64,000 bases of DNA from Allodiplogaster sudhausi (taxonomy: Eukaryota > Nematoda > Chromadorea > Rhabditida > Diplogasteridae): the NCBI GenBank assembly GCA_945643635.1, contig CALZFC010000104.1, positions 92,001 through 156,000 of the forward strand, in the 5' to 3' direction. Positions 1-9,215 of this stretch are shown piece after piece. Numbering within the stretch: the stretch's first letter is position 1; every line of letters begins with the position of its first letter. The notes beneath the pieces are model-generated. The model made no database searches. It saw nothing but the letters and a program-made list of their open reading frames with translations, and was not told where the DNA came from. The position numbers and the translations under genes were made by a program.

Positions 1-59
1 CAGCACAGCGGACACTCATGCTTACCTTAGATTATCTCCTAACTTGAACTCGTTGTCCA

Positions 60-62
60 GTG

Positions 63-95
<33 letters not shown>

Positions 96-261
96 GCTCG
101 CTCGCTATCGCTCTCTCCCTCTCTGTATCAGTCTCTCGCTCTCACTTACTCACTCTTTCTCTCGCTCTCTCTATCTCTCTCTCTCATTCTGTATGTCTCT
201 CTGTCTCTCTCTCTCTCTAATTCTGTATGTCTCTCTGTCTCTCTCTCTCTCATTCTGTATG

Positions 262-292
<31 letters not shown>

Positions 293-538
293 TCCTCTGC
301 TGCACCTCTCTCTCCATCTCCCTTTATCTTGTGGGCACGACATGATTATGCCCAGGGGTGGCCGGGGGCCGAAAATATCCGGCCCCGGCCCCCCGGGTAG
401 GCCCCAGCCCCGGCCCCGGCCCCCGAGGTCGGCCCCGGCCCCGGCCCCCATGGTCGGCCGAGGTCGGCCCCGGCCCCCAAGGTAGGCCCGGCCCCGGCTC
501 GGGCCACCGTGCTCTCATTCTGTATGTCTCTCTGTCTT

Positions 539-582
<44 letters not shown>

Positions 583-800
583 TCTGCTGCACCTCTCTCT
601 CCATCTCCCTTTATCTTGTGGGCACGACATGATTATGCCCAGGGGTGGCCGGGGGCCGAAAATATCCGGCCCCGGCCCCCAGGGTAGGCCCCAGCCCCGG
701 CCCCGGCCCCCGAGGTCGGCCCCGGCCCCGGCCCCCATGGTCGGCAGAGGTCGGCCCCGGCCCCCAAGGTAGGCCCCGGCCCCGGCTCGGGCCACCGTGG
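60..800. repeat. CT microsatellite plus tandemly duplicated GGCCCC satellite
   Basis: Pyrimidine tracts (CTCTCTCT with GTAT/CTGTCT interruptions) alternate with very GC-rich blocks made of GGCCCC units. A block of about 287 bp occurs twice in tandem: the segment from the CT tract through TTATCTTGTGGGCACGACAT to GGGCCACCGTG is at about 291-513 and again at about 578-800. The minus strand of the GC-rich parts has many G4 runs. Open frames here are Leu/Ser or Gly/Pro/Arg low-complexity and are not genes. Confidence 0.9.
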
Positions 801-960
801 TAGGCCCCGAAGGCGGCCCCAACCCCAAAGCTAAAAAAATTTCTTTAAAAATTTCGCGTCATGGGAAAAATTTATCCAAAATTGAGAAAATGCGTATGTG
901 CAATACATATTTCATTATAAATTGGCTCATAATTTGTTCAACTGGGGGTGAAATTCATCT

Positions 961-1084
961 AATTATCCACAGCCCCCAGGGTAGGCCCCGACCCCGGCCC
1001 CCGCTCCCGAGCTCGGCCCCGGCTCCCAGGGTCGGCCCCGGCCCCGGGGGTCGGGGCCGAGCTCGGGAGCGGGGGCCGGGGCCA
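961..1084. repeat. GC-rich satellite with 27-bp perfect inverted repeat
   Basis: A third GGCCCC-rich block. Positions 994-1020 and 1053-1079 are exact reverse complements (27 bp arms, 32-base loop), so this stretch can form a very stable hairpin or cruciform. It directly abuts the SINE-like copy on the minus strand. Confidence 0.8.
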
Positions 1085-1186
1085 CCCCTGATTATGCCAT
1101 CCAAAGATCTGAAATTCTGTGAAATCTTACACGCAAAAGCTACATCCACGAGTCGACCGACCTCGAACCCTCGTTCACTGCGCAAA
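1085..1186 (-). repeat. SINE-like repeat, copy B (pol III B-box)
   Basis: On the minus strand this begins with GAGGGTTCGAGG, which fits a pol III B-box, then CTTTTGCGTGTAAGATTTCACA and GGATGGCAT. It aligns over about 80 bp with the plus-strand copy at 1681-1830. No good A-box is visible, so this copy is probably 5' truncated. Confidence 0.6.
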
Positions 1187-1389
1187 ACATTGAGACGTTA
1201 ACCCTTCACAATACACGCTCACATTTGCGGGTTGTCATTCTCTATGCCACCCTCTCGTATATCCTTCTGCAAACTTTCAGCCATCAAGTTCTCATTGTCA
1301 ACTCACAATCAGTTGTCTCTAATTCAGCAATTGAAAAAGGAATGGGGCGGATATACTTCTGCCACAGCACAGACAGAGACAGACAGATA

Positions 1390-1411
1390 GACAGCGAGAG
1401 AGAGAGAGAGC

Positions 1412-1447
<36 letters not shown>

Positions 1448-1505
1448 GATAGAGATAGAGAGAGAGGGAGAGAGAGAGATAGAGAGAGAGAGAGAAAGAG
1501 ACAAA
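1390..1505. repeat. GA microsatellite
   Basis: Interrupted (GA)n array with GATAGA variants. It belongs to the same purine/pyrimidine repeat class found throughout the window. Confidence 0.9.
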
Positions 1506-1680
1506 GAAAGAGCACTGGAAAATGAATTCAACTAAGAGATAATAGTTCCATTAGCGTGTCTAGATAATCACGGTGGAAATCACTCTCCATTGCGGTGAAC
1601 GCTTTATGGCTGTGGGGGTGTTTCCTATAACACTCGGAAGCAGTTTCAATGAGTAAGTGTTCAGCCATTTTGCTAAACGT

Positions 1681-1830
1681 GACCGTGTAGTGTGTAGGTT
1701 AGAGCCTCATTATGATGTGCATTGTATGAGGGTTCGAGGCCGCCTCGCGGTGGTCACTTTTGCGTGAAAGATTTCACAAAATTTCATCTTGGAATGTCTT
1801 CGGATGGCATGTCGTGCCCTTTAATATCCT
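1681..1830 (+). repeat. SINE-like repeat, copy A (A-box and B-box)
   Basis: An A-box-like element at 1688-1698 (one mismatch to TRGYNNANNGG) and a perfect B-box GGTTCGAGGCC at 1731-1741 are spaced 43 bases start to start, as in a tRNA. The body TTTTGCGTGAAAGATTTCAC and the tail GGATGGCAT are shared with the minus-strand copy at 1085-1186. The fold is not a functional tRNA. A tRNA-derived SINE is the simplest reading. Confidence 0.6.
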
Positions 1831-2109
1831 GCTTCCACCGCTCCTCCTCTTTAAATTCTTACCTCTGCTCCTCATCTCATCATCCCAGTCATCCAGCTAT
1901 ATGTTCAGCAGCTTTCTCTCTCTATATTTATTTTGCTTTGTCCTCCCTATCAAGCTTTTTCATTTACTTCTTTCCTTTTCAGTCTGTTCAACACCGCATG
2001 TCTATCTACTAATCATGAAGCTTTATAAATTCATCAATTCACCAAACACAAAGAAAACACGGAAAAATGATAGACACATTTCTCATCTTACAATCAATGG
2101 ACAATGAGA

Positions 2110-2220
2110 TAAAGAGAGAGTGAGTGAGAGAGAAAGAGCGAGAGAGAGAGACATACAGAGAGAGAGACAGAGAGGCATACAAAAAGAAAGAGTGAGAGAG
2201 AACGAGGGAGAGAGCGAGAT

Positions 2221-2270
<50 letters not shown>
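2110..2270. repeat. GA microsatellite
   Basis: Purine array of GAGA with ACAGAGAG and AAAGAG interruptions, ending in an uninterrupted (GA)n run. Confidence 0.9.
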
Positions 2271-2272
<2 letters not shown>

Positions 2273-2289
2273 GAGCTAGGGTGGGAGAT

Positions 2290-3440
2290 GGTGAGAGGAA
2301 TGGCAGGAGGACTGTTGCCGAGCTGCAGCTTGCAAGTGCCGTGTGGTCAGCGTCTTCGGAAGCGAACCAACCTGAGAACTAAGGACTAATTCTACGTTAT
2401 GTGCAACCAGAACAATAGACCAGAATAATATCAGTCTCTAAGTGGTATTCTTTTGACAAAATCACAAATCTTGTTTTCATTGCACGTGCACAAAAGTAAC
2501 ACAAGCTCGTATGCACTCTAATATGTTCTTATTTAAAAAAGGCTAAAACCAGGCGAATGCCAAAGGTTCTGAAGGGTGTTGTTACAGAAAAGCATTCCTG
2601 ATAAAAATCTGAAGACTAACGGAAGTCTGCGAGCAAACTCGAGGTGAGCTTGCACGCGATGTTGAAGAGAAGGTGGGGGAGAGAGGAGAGTGAGAGAGAG
2701 AGAGTCGTTGTCTAGCCGCAGTTGCCGTTCAGTCAGCGTCTTCGGAAGCGGAAACAACCTAGTAACCAAGGAATAAGTAACACAAAATTGGTAATCATTC
2801 TTGAAAGTATTCTCTTGTCAAATAATAAAATGTGCACTGTTTATACTGAATAATGAAAAAAAACATTGCATATCGGCTGCTAAGGGAGTTGATACAGCAA
2901 AAGGTTTTTAACAGAAAATGTGAAGACTAACAACAGTAGTTGGCGAGCCCATTCGAAGCGCGCTTCGCAGAGATGGCGAGATTCCTTCGCTCGGGCCGAC
3001 TACAACATCCTCGCAACCGCCAAGAGTGGAGATGATCCTTCAAAATATCAATCTAAGAAATCATTCCAGAAATAAGTGCTATTAAAATGATAATTCATAA
3101 CGAATAAGCTAAAATCGCGTTATCTTTCTTATTTAGGTTCTAATAAGCGAAAAGCAACTTATACCGTAATCCAATCTACCCAACTTCCAGCATACAGTAA
3201 TCCGGCAAATAGTAAATGGTAATCACTTTCGATGGGTTTGATTTGTGGAATATTTTAGTTTTAAATGTGAAGACTGACAAGCAGCTTGCAAGGGCAAACA
3301 GTTTGGCCGCGGAGCTCTGTTGCACTTGCTTCGCCGCAAGATCGAGGCCGGACCAATCCATGCATCATTCACGCAGCAGCTGAACACGGCAACAAGGAAT
3401 TCAAAAGAATTCATGAGTGGGCTAATATCTTTTAACCATG
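2290..3440. repeat. Diverged tandem repeat, about three units of 320-390 bp
   Basis: Shared blocks recur in order. CAGCGTCTTCGGAAGCG with a following AACCT is at about 2347 and 2739. TGAAGACTAAC or TGAAGACTGAC is at about 2610, 2921 and 3270. GTTGTTACAG/GTTGATACAG precedes two of them. Copies are strongly diverged, with no convincing long reading frame. They could be old transposon fragments or a family of noncoding units. Confidence 0.5.
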
Positions 3441-3769
3441 ATCCTCTCAACTATATTCTCAACTCCACGTCGAAGCGCCGAAACCAGTGCTAAACAAGGT
3501 CCGGTGCACGATTACAGCTCGAGGGGGAGGGTGTACAATGTCATAAAAAAATTTTTCGGTTTAAAAACACATTTATTGGGAACATGTTCTTATTTAGGCC
3601 AAAAAATCTCTCCCCCGAGGGGGGGTTCAAACGATTCTGGGTAGGCTGGGGAGCGGGGGGTTCAACACGGCGCATGCACCGATCTTGTTCAGTACTGGAC
3701 GAAAAAATCTAGTCAAACAGCAATACACTTTTGAAAGAAAGCACAAAAGGAATTTACTTCTACCCGCTC
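3441..3769. other. No gene seen
   Basis: Unique-looking intergenic sequence between the two tandem arrays, with poly-A/T runs and a G-rich stretch near 3655. A short plus frame from 3438 has no support from splice signals or a recognisable domain. Confidence 0.4.
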
Positions 3770-4340
3770 ATTCAGCATAGCTACAGCGATTAAAAACTCA
3801 ATTGGAGCTCAAAAGGGAAAAAAAACAACAAGAAACGAATTGAAACGCAGCAAACCGTGAACAGCGCGAATCGTCCATGAAGACTGCTGCCGCCCTTCCC
3901 AAGCCAAACGAAGAACAGTGAAAGCCGCGTCAAAGTAGCCGCGCAGAGCCTCAATTTAATGGCAATAAAACATACTTCACATACTAGAAGGACATTGTAT
4001 CGACTAAACAAATCAATTCTTTCCGCTATGAACTATTGAAAGAAATTTCGAACAAAGCTACGTTTAAATAAGCCCCAGCATTTAGCATAGCTCTAGTGAT
4101 TAATCATGGATGTAATAAATATCACTTCGAGCACAAAAGGAAAAAAAAATAACAACAATAACTGAAATAGAACGCAGCTAACCGCGAGCAATGAGAATCG
4201 TCTCTGCAGATAGCCTCCGCCATTCCCAATCCACACAGAGCGGAGTAACAGCGTAGTCGAAAGCCGCCGCTCGAAGCCTCAATTGGAAGGCAATAAACAA
4301 CACTTCGAGTACTCGAAGAATCAAGCATGGTTGTGGTAAC
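3770..4340. repeat. Two-copy tandem repeat of about 310 bp
   Basis: The order CATAGCT..GATTAA, GAGC.CAAAAGG, a poly-A run, GAA.CGCAGC.AACCG, GAATCGTC, GCCTCAATT..GGCAATAAA, ACTTC and TACT.GAAG occurs at about 3775-4010 and 4086-4325. Both copies are A-rich in the middle. Identity is moderate. No open frame of note is shared. Confidence 0.65.
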
Positions 4341-4943
4341 GAGATATAAAAAAAGTCACATCAACAACTTCAGCCCTTCCCCAAAGTTAGCTCTAAGCAT
4401 TTCAGGCTATATGGGTGTTATATCACACAATCATCGTAAAAAGTCCGAAGAAACTCTTAAAAGAACAACTGGACTATCAAAAACATAGCATATGTTTCGA
4501 AAATTATGCTTGGTTTTATGATTCCGAAGTGTCAATTCTTTGGTGTCATTCGGTGTAAGGTGTGGTAGTGCGAACTCAAATACTGCTTATTACTGCATTT
4601 ACCACTTGATTTATTTTATGAAATAAAGTTGAAATTTACATTTTAAGACATAGTGTGCTGTGTGTGGAAGAGAATAAGGATTCGAAAAAGGTATAGATCT
4701 CTTTATTTGGTGGCCTGTACGTCGAGATATTTCTTGCGTGCCATTTGGAACATTGCGCGCGCTGCGGCACAAATCGGCCACTTTGGCGGTACATCACTGT
4801 ATATGAACATAGTACCATGAATTGCACAAAAACTTTTCCGCTGTTGAGTGCGCTTTCACTCATCATAGATGTAATAGGTGTCAAAACCGAATAAAGTATG
4901 CATATACATACATAAATATGTATATATGTATATATTTTCGCAG
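4341..4943. other. Probable 5' region of the GLYAT-like gene
   Basis: The downstream gene lacks its N-terminal exons, and they probably lie here. A plus frame of about 60 codons (about 4698-4890) is open, but I cannot link it by splice phase. Short ACAT/TATA repeats at 4895-4935 precede the first assignable exon. Confidence 0.3.
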
Positions 4944-5977
4944 TTCAATCGAGTGTGTTGTTCCGTGATGAACGAATTCGTGATTGGATGGAGCCAGGCG
5001 ATCTACGTCTTCTATATGAATACGCAACAAATGGAGACCGTAAAGAAGGTTAGAATCTTTTCGAGGTCAGAGTAGTATTTTTTGAAAGTGAGAAAAGAAT
5101 TGGCTCTTTCTTGTTGTCACCTAACTGAACTTTTACGGTTCCTTCGTTGTCCAGACCGAGCTGCTCGCACCCGCTGGCTATTCAGTTCAGGAGGCGACTC
5201 CTAGCGATGTGGATATCTCTTTCATTCATGATGCGTGGACCTATGGCACGAGTCTTGAGCTGACCAGGTCAAGGCTCTCTGTCTTTCCAATCCATCTTAG
5301 CTTCTCTTAATTTCAAACTTACTCTCTTCCTGAAAGTCAGCTTGTTCCATGGAACAGTTTCTTGAAATGTAATGAATACAAAATTGGCTGGAGAAAAGCG
5401 TGCGAATTGATATTGGTCAGGTTATATTTGTGCACGTTGCCATGTGTGCTGGTCCGCTCTCTCGCGAACGGTCAACTCGTGTCGTGGGAACTGGGCAACT
5501 TCTCCGGCGAACTCAGCCATCTCTTCACTGTCGAAGAGCATCGACGACGAGGACTCGGAAGGTTTGTCGAGCTCGCGCTGGCGAAGAAGCGCGCAAGGTT
5601 ATTGCTATTCTTTCATTCCACTCATCGTCAGAACATTTTCGAACTCCCTTTTAGATTCTAAACCAGAAAGCCAGACGAATTAAATTTGTTGAAAGGATAA
5701 AATTTCATTGTAATTGAAATGACTACAGCTTTATCTCGACGATATTTTCATTTCATCCTGAAGTGCCGACCTTCCGATCTTGAAGTGCGTCTCGAACGAG
5801 CTACTCGCCGCCTCTTCCCGTGCCAATCCACTCTGGAGTGAATGGCGCGGCCCAGCAGCGGCAGCGAACACGAGTGAAGCGGACAGCGCGATGCGCGCTC
5901 ACTGCTCATATCGCCATTTCCATCCAGCTGACCAACCACCGCTCTTCAACTTTATGAAAAATAAGAAAGAGCAATAG
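4944..5977 (+). CDS. GLYAT-like N-acyltransferase (GNAT fold), N-terminus not resolved
   Basis: Four exons are consistent in phase: 4944-5048, 5155-5267, 5421-5597 and 5764-5977 (stop TAG). The 202 residues encoded match the C-terminal two thirds of glycine N-acyltransferase-like proteins. These enzymes move an acyl group from acyl-CoA to an amine such as glycine. Visible marks are FYMNTQQ in the first exon, HDAWTYG in the second, then GQLVSWELGNFSGE and LFTVEEHRRRGLG, the FR47-like acyl-CoA pyrophosphate-binding loop, in the third. The last exon has the family-like tail ILKCVSNELL..PLWSEWR. Family members are about 290 residues, so roughly 85 N-terminal residues lie upstream in exons I could not fix. 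Worm genomes carry many such genes; substrate is unknown. An overlapping frame in the first exon does not join in phase and is a shadow. Confidence 0.75.
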
Positions 5978-6505
5978 TCGTGGGATTTGAACATGCATAC
6001 ATTTTACACTGTCGGTCATTAACCTGTGCGTGATTCTATCTTTATTAGCAGCTCATTAGTCAGGTCTTTAGAGAGAAATTATAGTAGTTTATTTGATGGC
6101 TTGGACTGCAGACATGACCGTAAATTTATCATCTTTTCATCCAACAATTCATGCCATCCTCTAACTCTCACTCTCTCTCTCTCTCTCTCACTTTCTCTCT
6201 CTCACTCCCTTTATTTCTCTCTCTCTCTCACTCTCTTTCTCTCTCTCACTCTCTCACTTTCTCTCATCTCTCGCTCTCTTTCGCAGCCTACATTACGCAC
6301 ATGGACATTTTTGTATTCTCTTCGGTTCTTGAACACTCCAAATAGCTTTATTGCGTTCTCATGTCGCTCTAAATGAATTTATTATAGTTTAAACGTTAGA
6401 TATCCATTGCATGTAGAATGTCTCAGCTGTTCTTATTAATGTTTTAATTTATCCCACTGTTAAAGAAAGTACTTTTAATTCCGTCACTGAATTGAGCATT
6501 TCTGC
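5978..6505. other. Intergenic, CT microsatellite
   Basis: Contains a (CT)n array at about 6165-6275 and AT-rich flanks. The frames over the CT tract are low-complexity Leu/Ser and are not genes. Confidence 0.7.
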
Positions 6506-6507
6506 AG
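6506..6507 (+). promoter_or_regulatory. Candidate trans-splice acceptor of the MATH-BTB gene
   Basis: TTTCTGCAG ends two bases before the ATG at 6510. A 3' splice site this close to a start codon, with no upstream coding exon, is typical of a spliced-leader acceptor in nematodes. A normal cis intron in the 5' UTR would look the same. Confidence 0.45.
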
Positions 6508-6509
6508 GG

Positions 6510-7693
6510 ATGTTTGCTCCACAGATGGAGGGACTTATTCAACTTCGCTTCCCGACACGATTTACCCCGCAAGCCGGCCATGGAATTTTAGTGAGGAAGT
6601 CTTGCGCACGTTTCATCGGCGGCATCTCATGGCAACTCCACATCACGACTAAGTCACATACAAAAGAAGTGTCTTACTTCATCACCGCAGACACCTCACG
6701 CATCGCCGACCCTGAATGGAATGCTACTGTGTCCTACCATGTTGAGCTGACTTCTCGCGACCTGAATCGAACGGATTCGGGAGAAGTCAAACTGGGATGG
6801 AATTTGTGTCGGAGTTTCTCGAAGAGTTTCGCAAAATTTCGCGAAATTTGGAAATTGGATAATGGCTTTTATTCGACGAAAGACCACATCGTGCTTCTGA
6901 ACGCCCGTTTAAAGATCACAAGTTCAAACGGATTTCTGACTCCTTCCCTGCCTCGCTTCGACCAGCCCTGCCCGGGCCTCACTGATCGGTGTCTTCAAGT
7001 CGGCCAGCGAAAGGTCAAGTCTTCCCGAATCACTCTGATTTCGTTCAAAAAAAATTAGTAACATTTAGAAACTGAGTGCAATAACGGAAAAATAGGTTTT
7101 ATGCGTTATTCGGTGATCCTTTTTTTTCTTTCCCGAATTAGTGGTACTGAAAGAATTCTTCTGTTGATATAGTATGCCTGCCTCATCTTCAGTTCCACGT
7201 CAGCAGTTCTCATTTGTCGCTCGGCTCTCAGTACTTCAACCGGCTCTTCTCAGGAGAATTCTTGGAGAAGAACAAGGAAGTCATCCCATTCGAGGATTTA
7301 GAGGAGGACGACTTCGAGGAGTTCCTAACGGTTAGAAATATTTTAGTTTTGAAAATTCATTAGCAGTTTGTAAATAACTCATGTAGTGCAACGCTTTATA
7401 AATAAGTGTATTTGCAGGCCCTTTATACCGAGAACGCGAGTATTTATTCGGGAAACGTGGCCGCACTTCTTCAGCTTGCTGATCGCTTCCTTGCGGATGC
7501 TGTGAAATCCAGGTTCTTTTTCAAACAAAAAAATTATTTAAAAAGTTTGAGATCTGCGATTTTCAGATGTGCTGGATTTCTGGCAACTAAAAAGGTAATG
7601 ACTCTGACGGAGCGACTCGTTCTGGCGAATGCTTATCATCTTCCGGAAGCAAGGACCATTGCACCAGTAGTCACCAGCGTTCGGGTTGTATAG
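6510..7693 (+). CDS. MATH-BTB protein (cullin-3 substrate adaptor type)
   Basis: Four exons, 6510-7013, 7193-7330, 7418-7512 and 7567-7693, are all in phase and give 287 residues. Residues about 10-155 form a MATH domain: GISWQLHI, the VSYHVEL strand and GWNLCRSFSK..FREIWK are the usual MATH blocks. Then VGQRK joins in phase 0 to FHVSSSHLSLGSQYFNRLF to make the BTB/POZ fold, followed by EDLEEDDFEEFL and the helix LLQLADRFLADAVKSRC. MATH-BTB proteins of worms (BATH/MEL-26 type) bring substrates to CUL-3 ubiquitin ligase through the BTB domain and bind the substrate with MATH. Such genes are numerous and fast-evolving in nematodes. The stop is followed 107 bp later by a 3' splice site and the next ATG, so it may be the first gene of an operon. 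Confidence 0.88.
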
Positions 7694-7798
7694 CATTCAG
7701 TCCTTCAACATAAAATAGCCATTAATGCAATTCTTCATCTTCCACAACTTTCGTTAAAATTTTGAAAGACTAGGGATGGAAATGTTTTCTTATTTATC

Positions 7799-7800
7799 AG
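7799..7800 (+). promoter_or_regulatory. Candidate SL2-type trans-splice acceptor between two genes
   Basis: TATTTATCAG ends at 7800, five bases before an ATG at 7805 and 107 bp after the stop of the MATH-BTB gene. Spacing of about 100 bp from stop to a 3' splice site is the classic geometry of nematode operons. No U-rich (Ur) element is obvious. Confidence 0.4.
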
Positions 7801-7804
7801 TGAT

Positions 7805-8675
7805 ATGAATAGCAGGCAATCCGCTCTCTCACGCGTGTCGATCACTGTGCTGGGAATGTCCCTTGGAAGCGCGTTCTCCAGATTCTTCCGCACTAGAGAT
7901 GAAGAAGCATCCCTGTCCAATCGTTGCTACTTCATTTGTACACACATATGTATGTATGTACATGCTAATACATGTATTTTCTGAAGCCCTCGAATACATT
8001 ATTTTTATGTTTCGTCTCTCTATATGTCTCTTCCTATATGAGAATCGATGGCTTTTATTAATAGTTTTTTTTCGCCAGTTTTATTGATCTTTTGCTGTAT
8101 TTTAACTCGACGATTTATTGTGGACTTTGCTGCTTCATTTTGCTATTCCACTTTTCAAATTTTTCTGCTCATAACAGAATACATAAAAGCGCGAGAAGGA
8201 AAGCTAAGAGTGACGATGCTAGGGAATGCGATAGTAGAAATGAGAGAACAAGGAGAAGGAGAGCGAAAGAAATAAAGGAGTAGAAAGCGAGAAAGAGAGA
8301 GATAGAGAGAGAGAGAAATGGCATCTTCTAACTCTCCTCCATCTCATCGCTAATGTTTCTTGCTCCTCTTCGATTCGTTCAATCTGCCCAAGGTGCTAAA
8401 AGCATTCTGACTGCCGTCTCTTCCTTAGAGTGAAGATCCATATTGGCCGTCGCAAAGGCCTTCTCCGCTCGTTTTTCGACCTTCAAATTTCTAATAATTC
8501 CTCAGTTAATGCATTCATTACCTTATTCTAACAAAAAGCGTTTTATTTCAGAGCAACTTCAAAGTTACCATCAGAACAAAAAAGGAAGTCCTGGCCATGA
8601 TAGCAACGCCATTCCATTGATGAGAAGATGCGGAGTCGAACAGAGCGCCCTTCTCGCATCCGGCCAGTGCTCTTT

Positions 8676-8730
<55 letters not shown>

Positions 8731-9180
8731 TCTTTCACTTTATTGGGAAAAATATATTTGAATTACTTTAACATAGTAAACAAATAAATAAAAATAAATA
8801 ATTTGAAAAATAATGCAGATAATCATGAGGACGTATAGATACTAATTGATTAGCTTTTCAGTATTATTGGCATTTAAATCACACTTTCTGTCATTTCTAT
8901 CTTTCGCAATCATTATTGCCACTAACTCTGCCGATTCATAGCATTCTAATCTGCCTGCTCTGCTCCTTGCAACTGTTGCTCTTCCTCGCCTTCTCCCTCT
9001 CTGTCTTCTCCGCCCACTCTGAGCTGCTCGCCGACCCCGATCTGCAGCTCGTCCCTGTGGAGGAATGCGTTTGCGATGGTGAAAATGTCAGTTATTTTTT
9101 GTCCAAATCATTTGTTTGTTTTGCAAAGACACAAAATTATTCTGGTTTTTTTGAGTTTGGAAAGAGAAGGATGAAGAGCG

Positions 9181-9215
<35 letters not shown>

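Noticed and set aside
60..828. Long open frames on both strands rich in Ser/Leu or Gly/Pro/Arg
   Set aside because: They are translations of (CT)n/(GA)n and GGCCCC repeats; no splice context, domain or codon pattern. The same holds for the many Leu/Ser and Arg/Glu frames between 26 and 49 kb.
1681..1760. A functional tRNA gene
   Set aside because: A- and B-box spacing is right, but the acceptor and anticodon stems do not pair convincingly, and the downstream body is shared with another copy, as in a SINE.
4944..5050. Alternative frame in the first GLYAT-like exon reading DWMEPGDLRLLYEYATNGD
   Set aside because: Looks protein-like but meets a stop in the next exon; the FYMNTQQ frame joins in phase 0 and fits the family.
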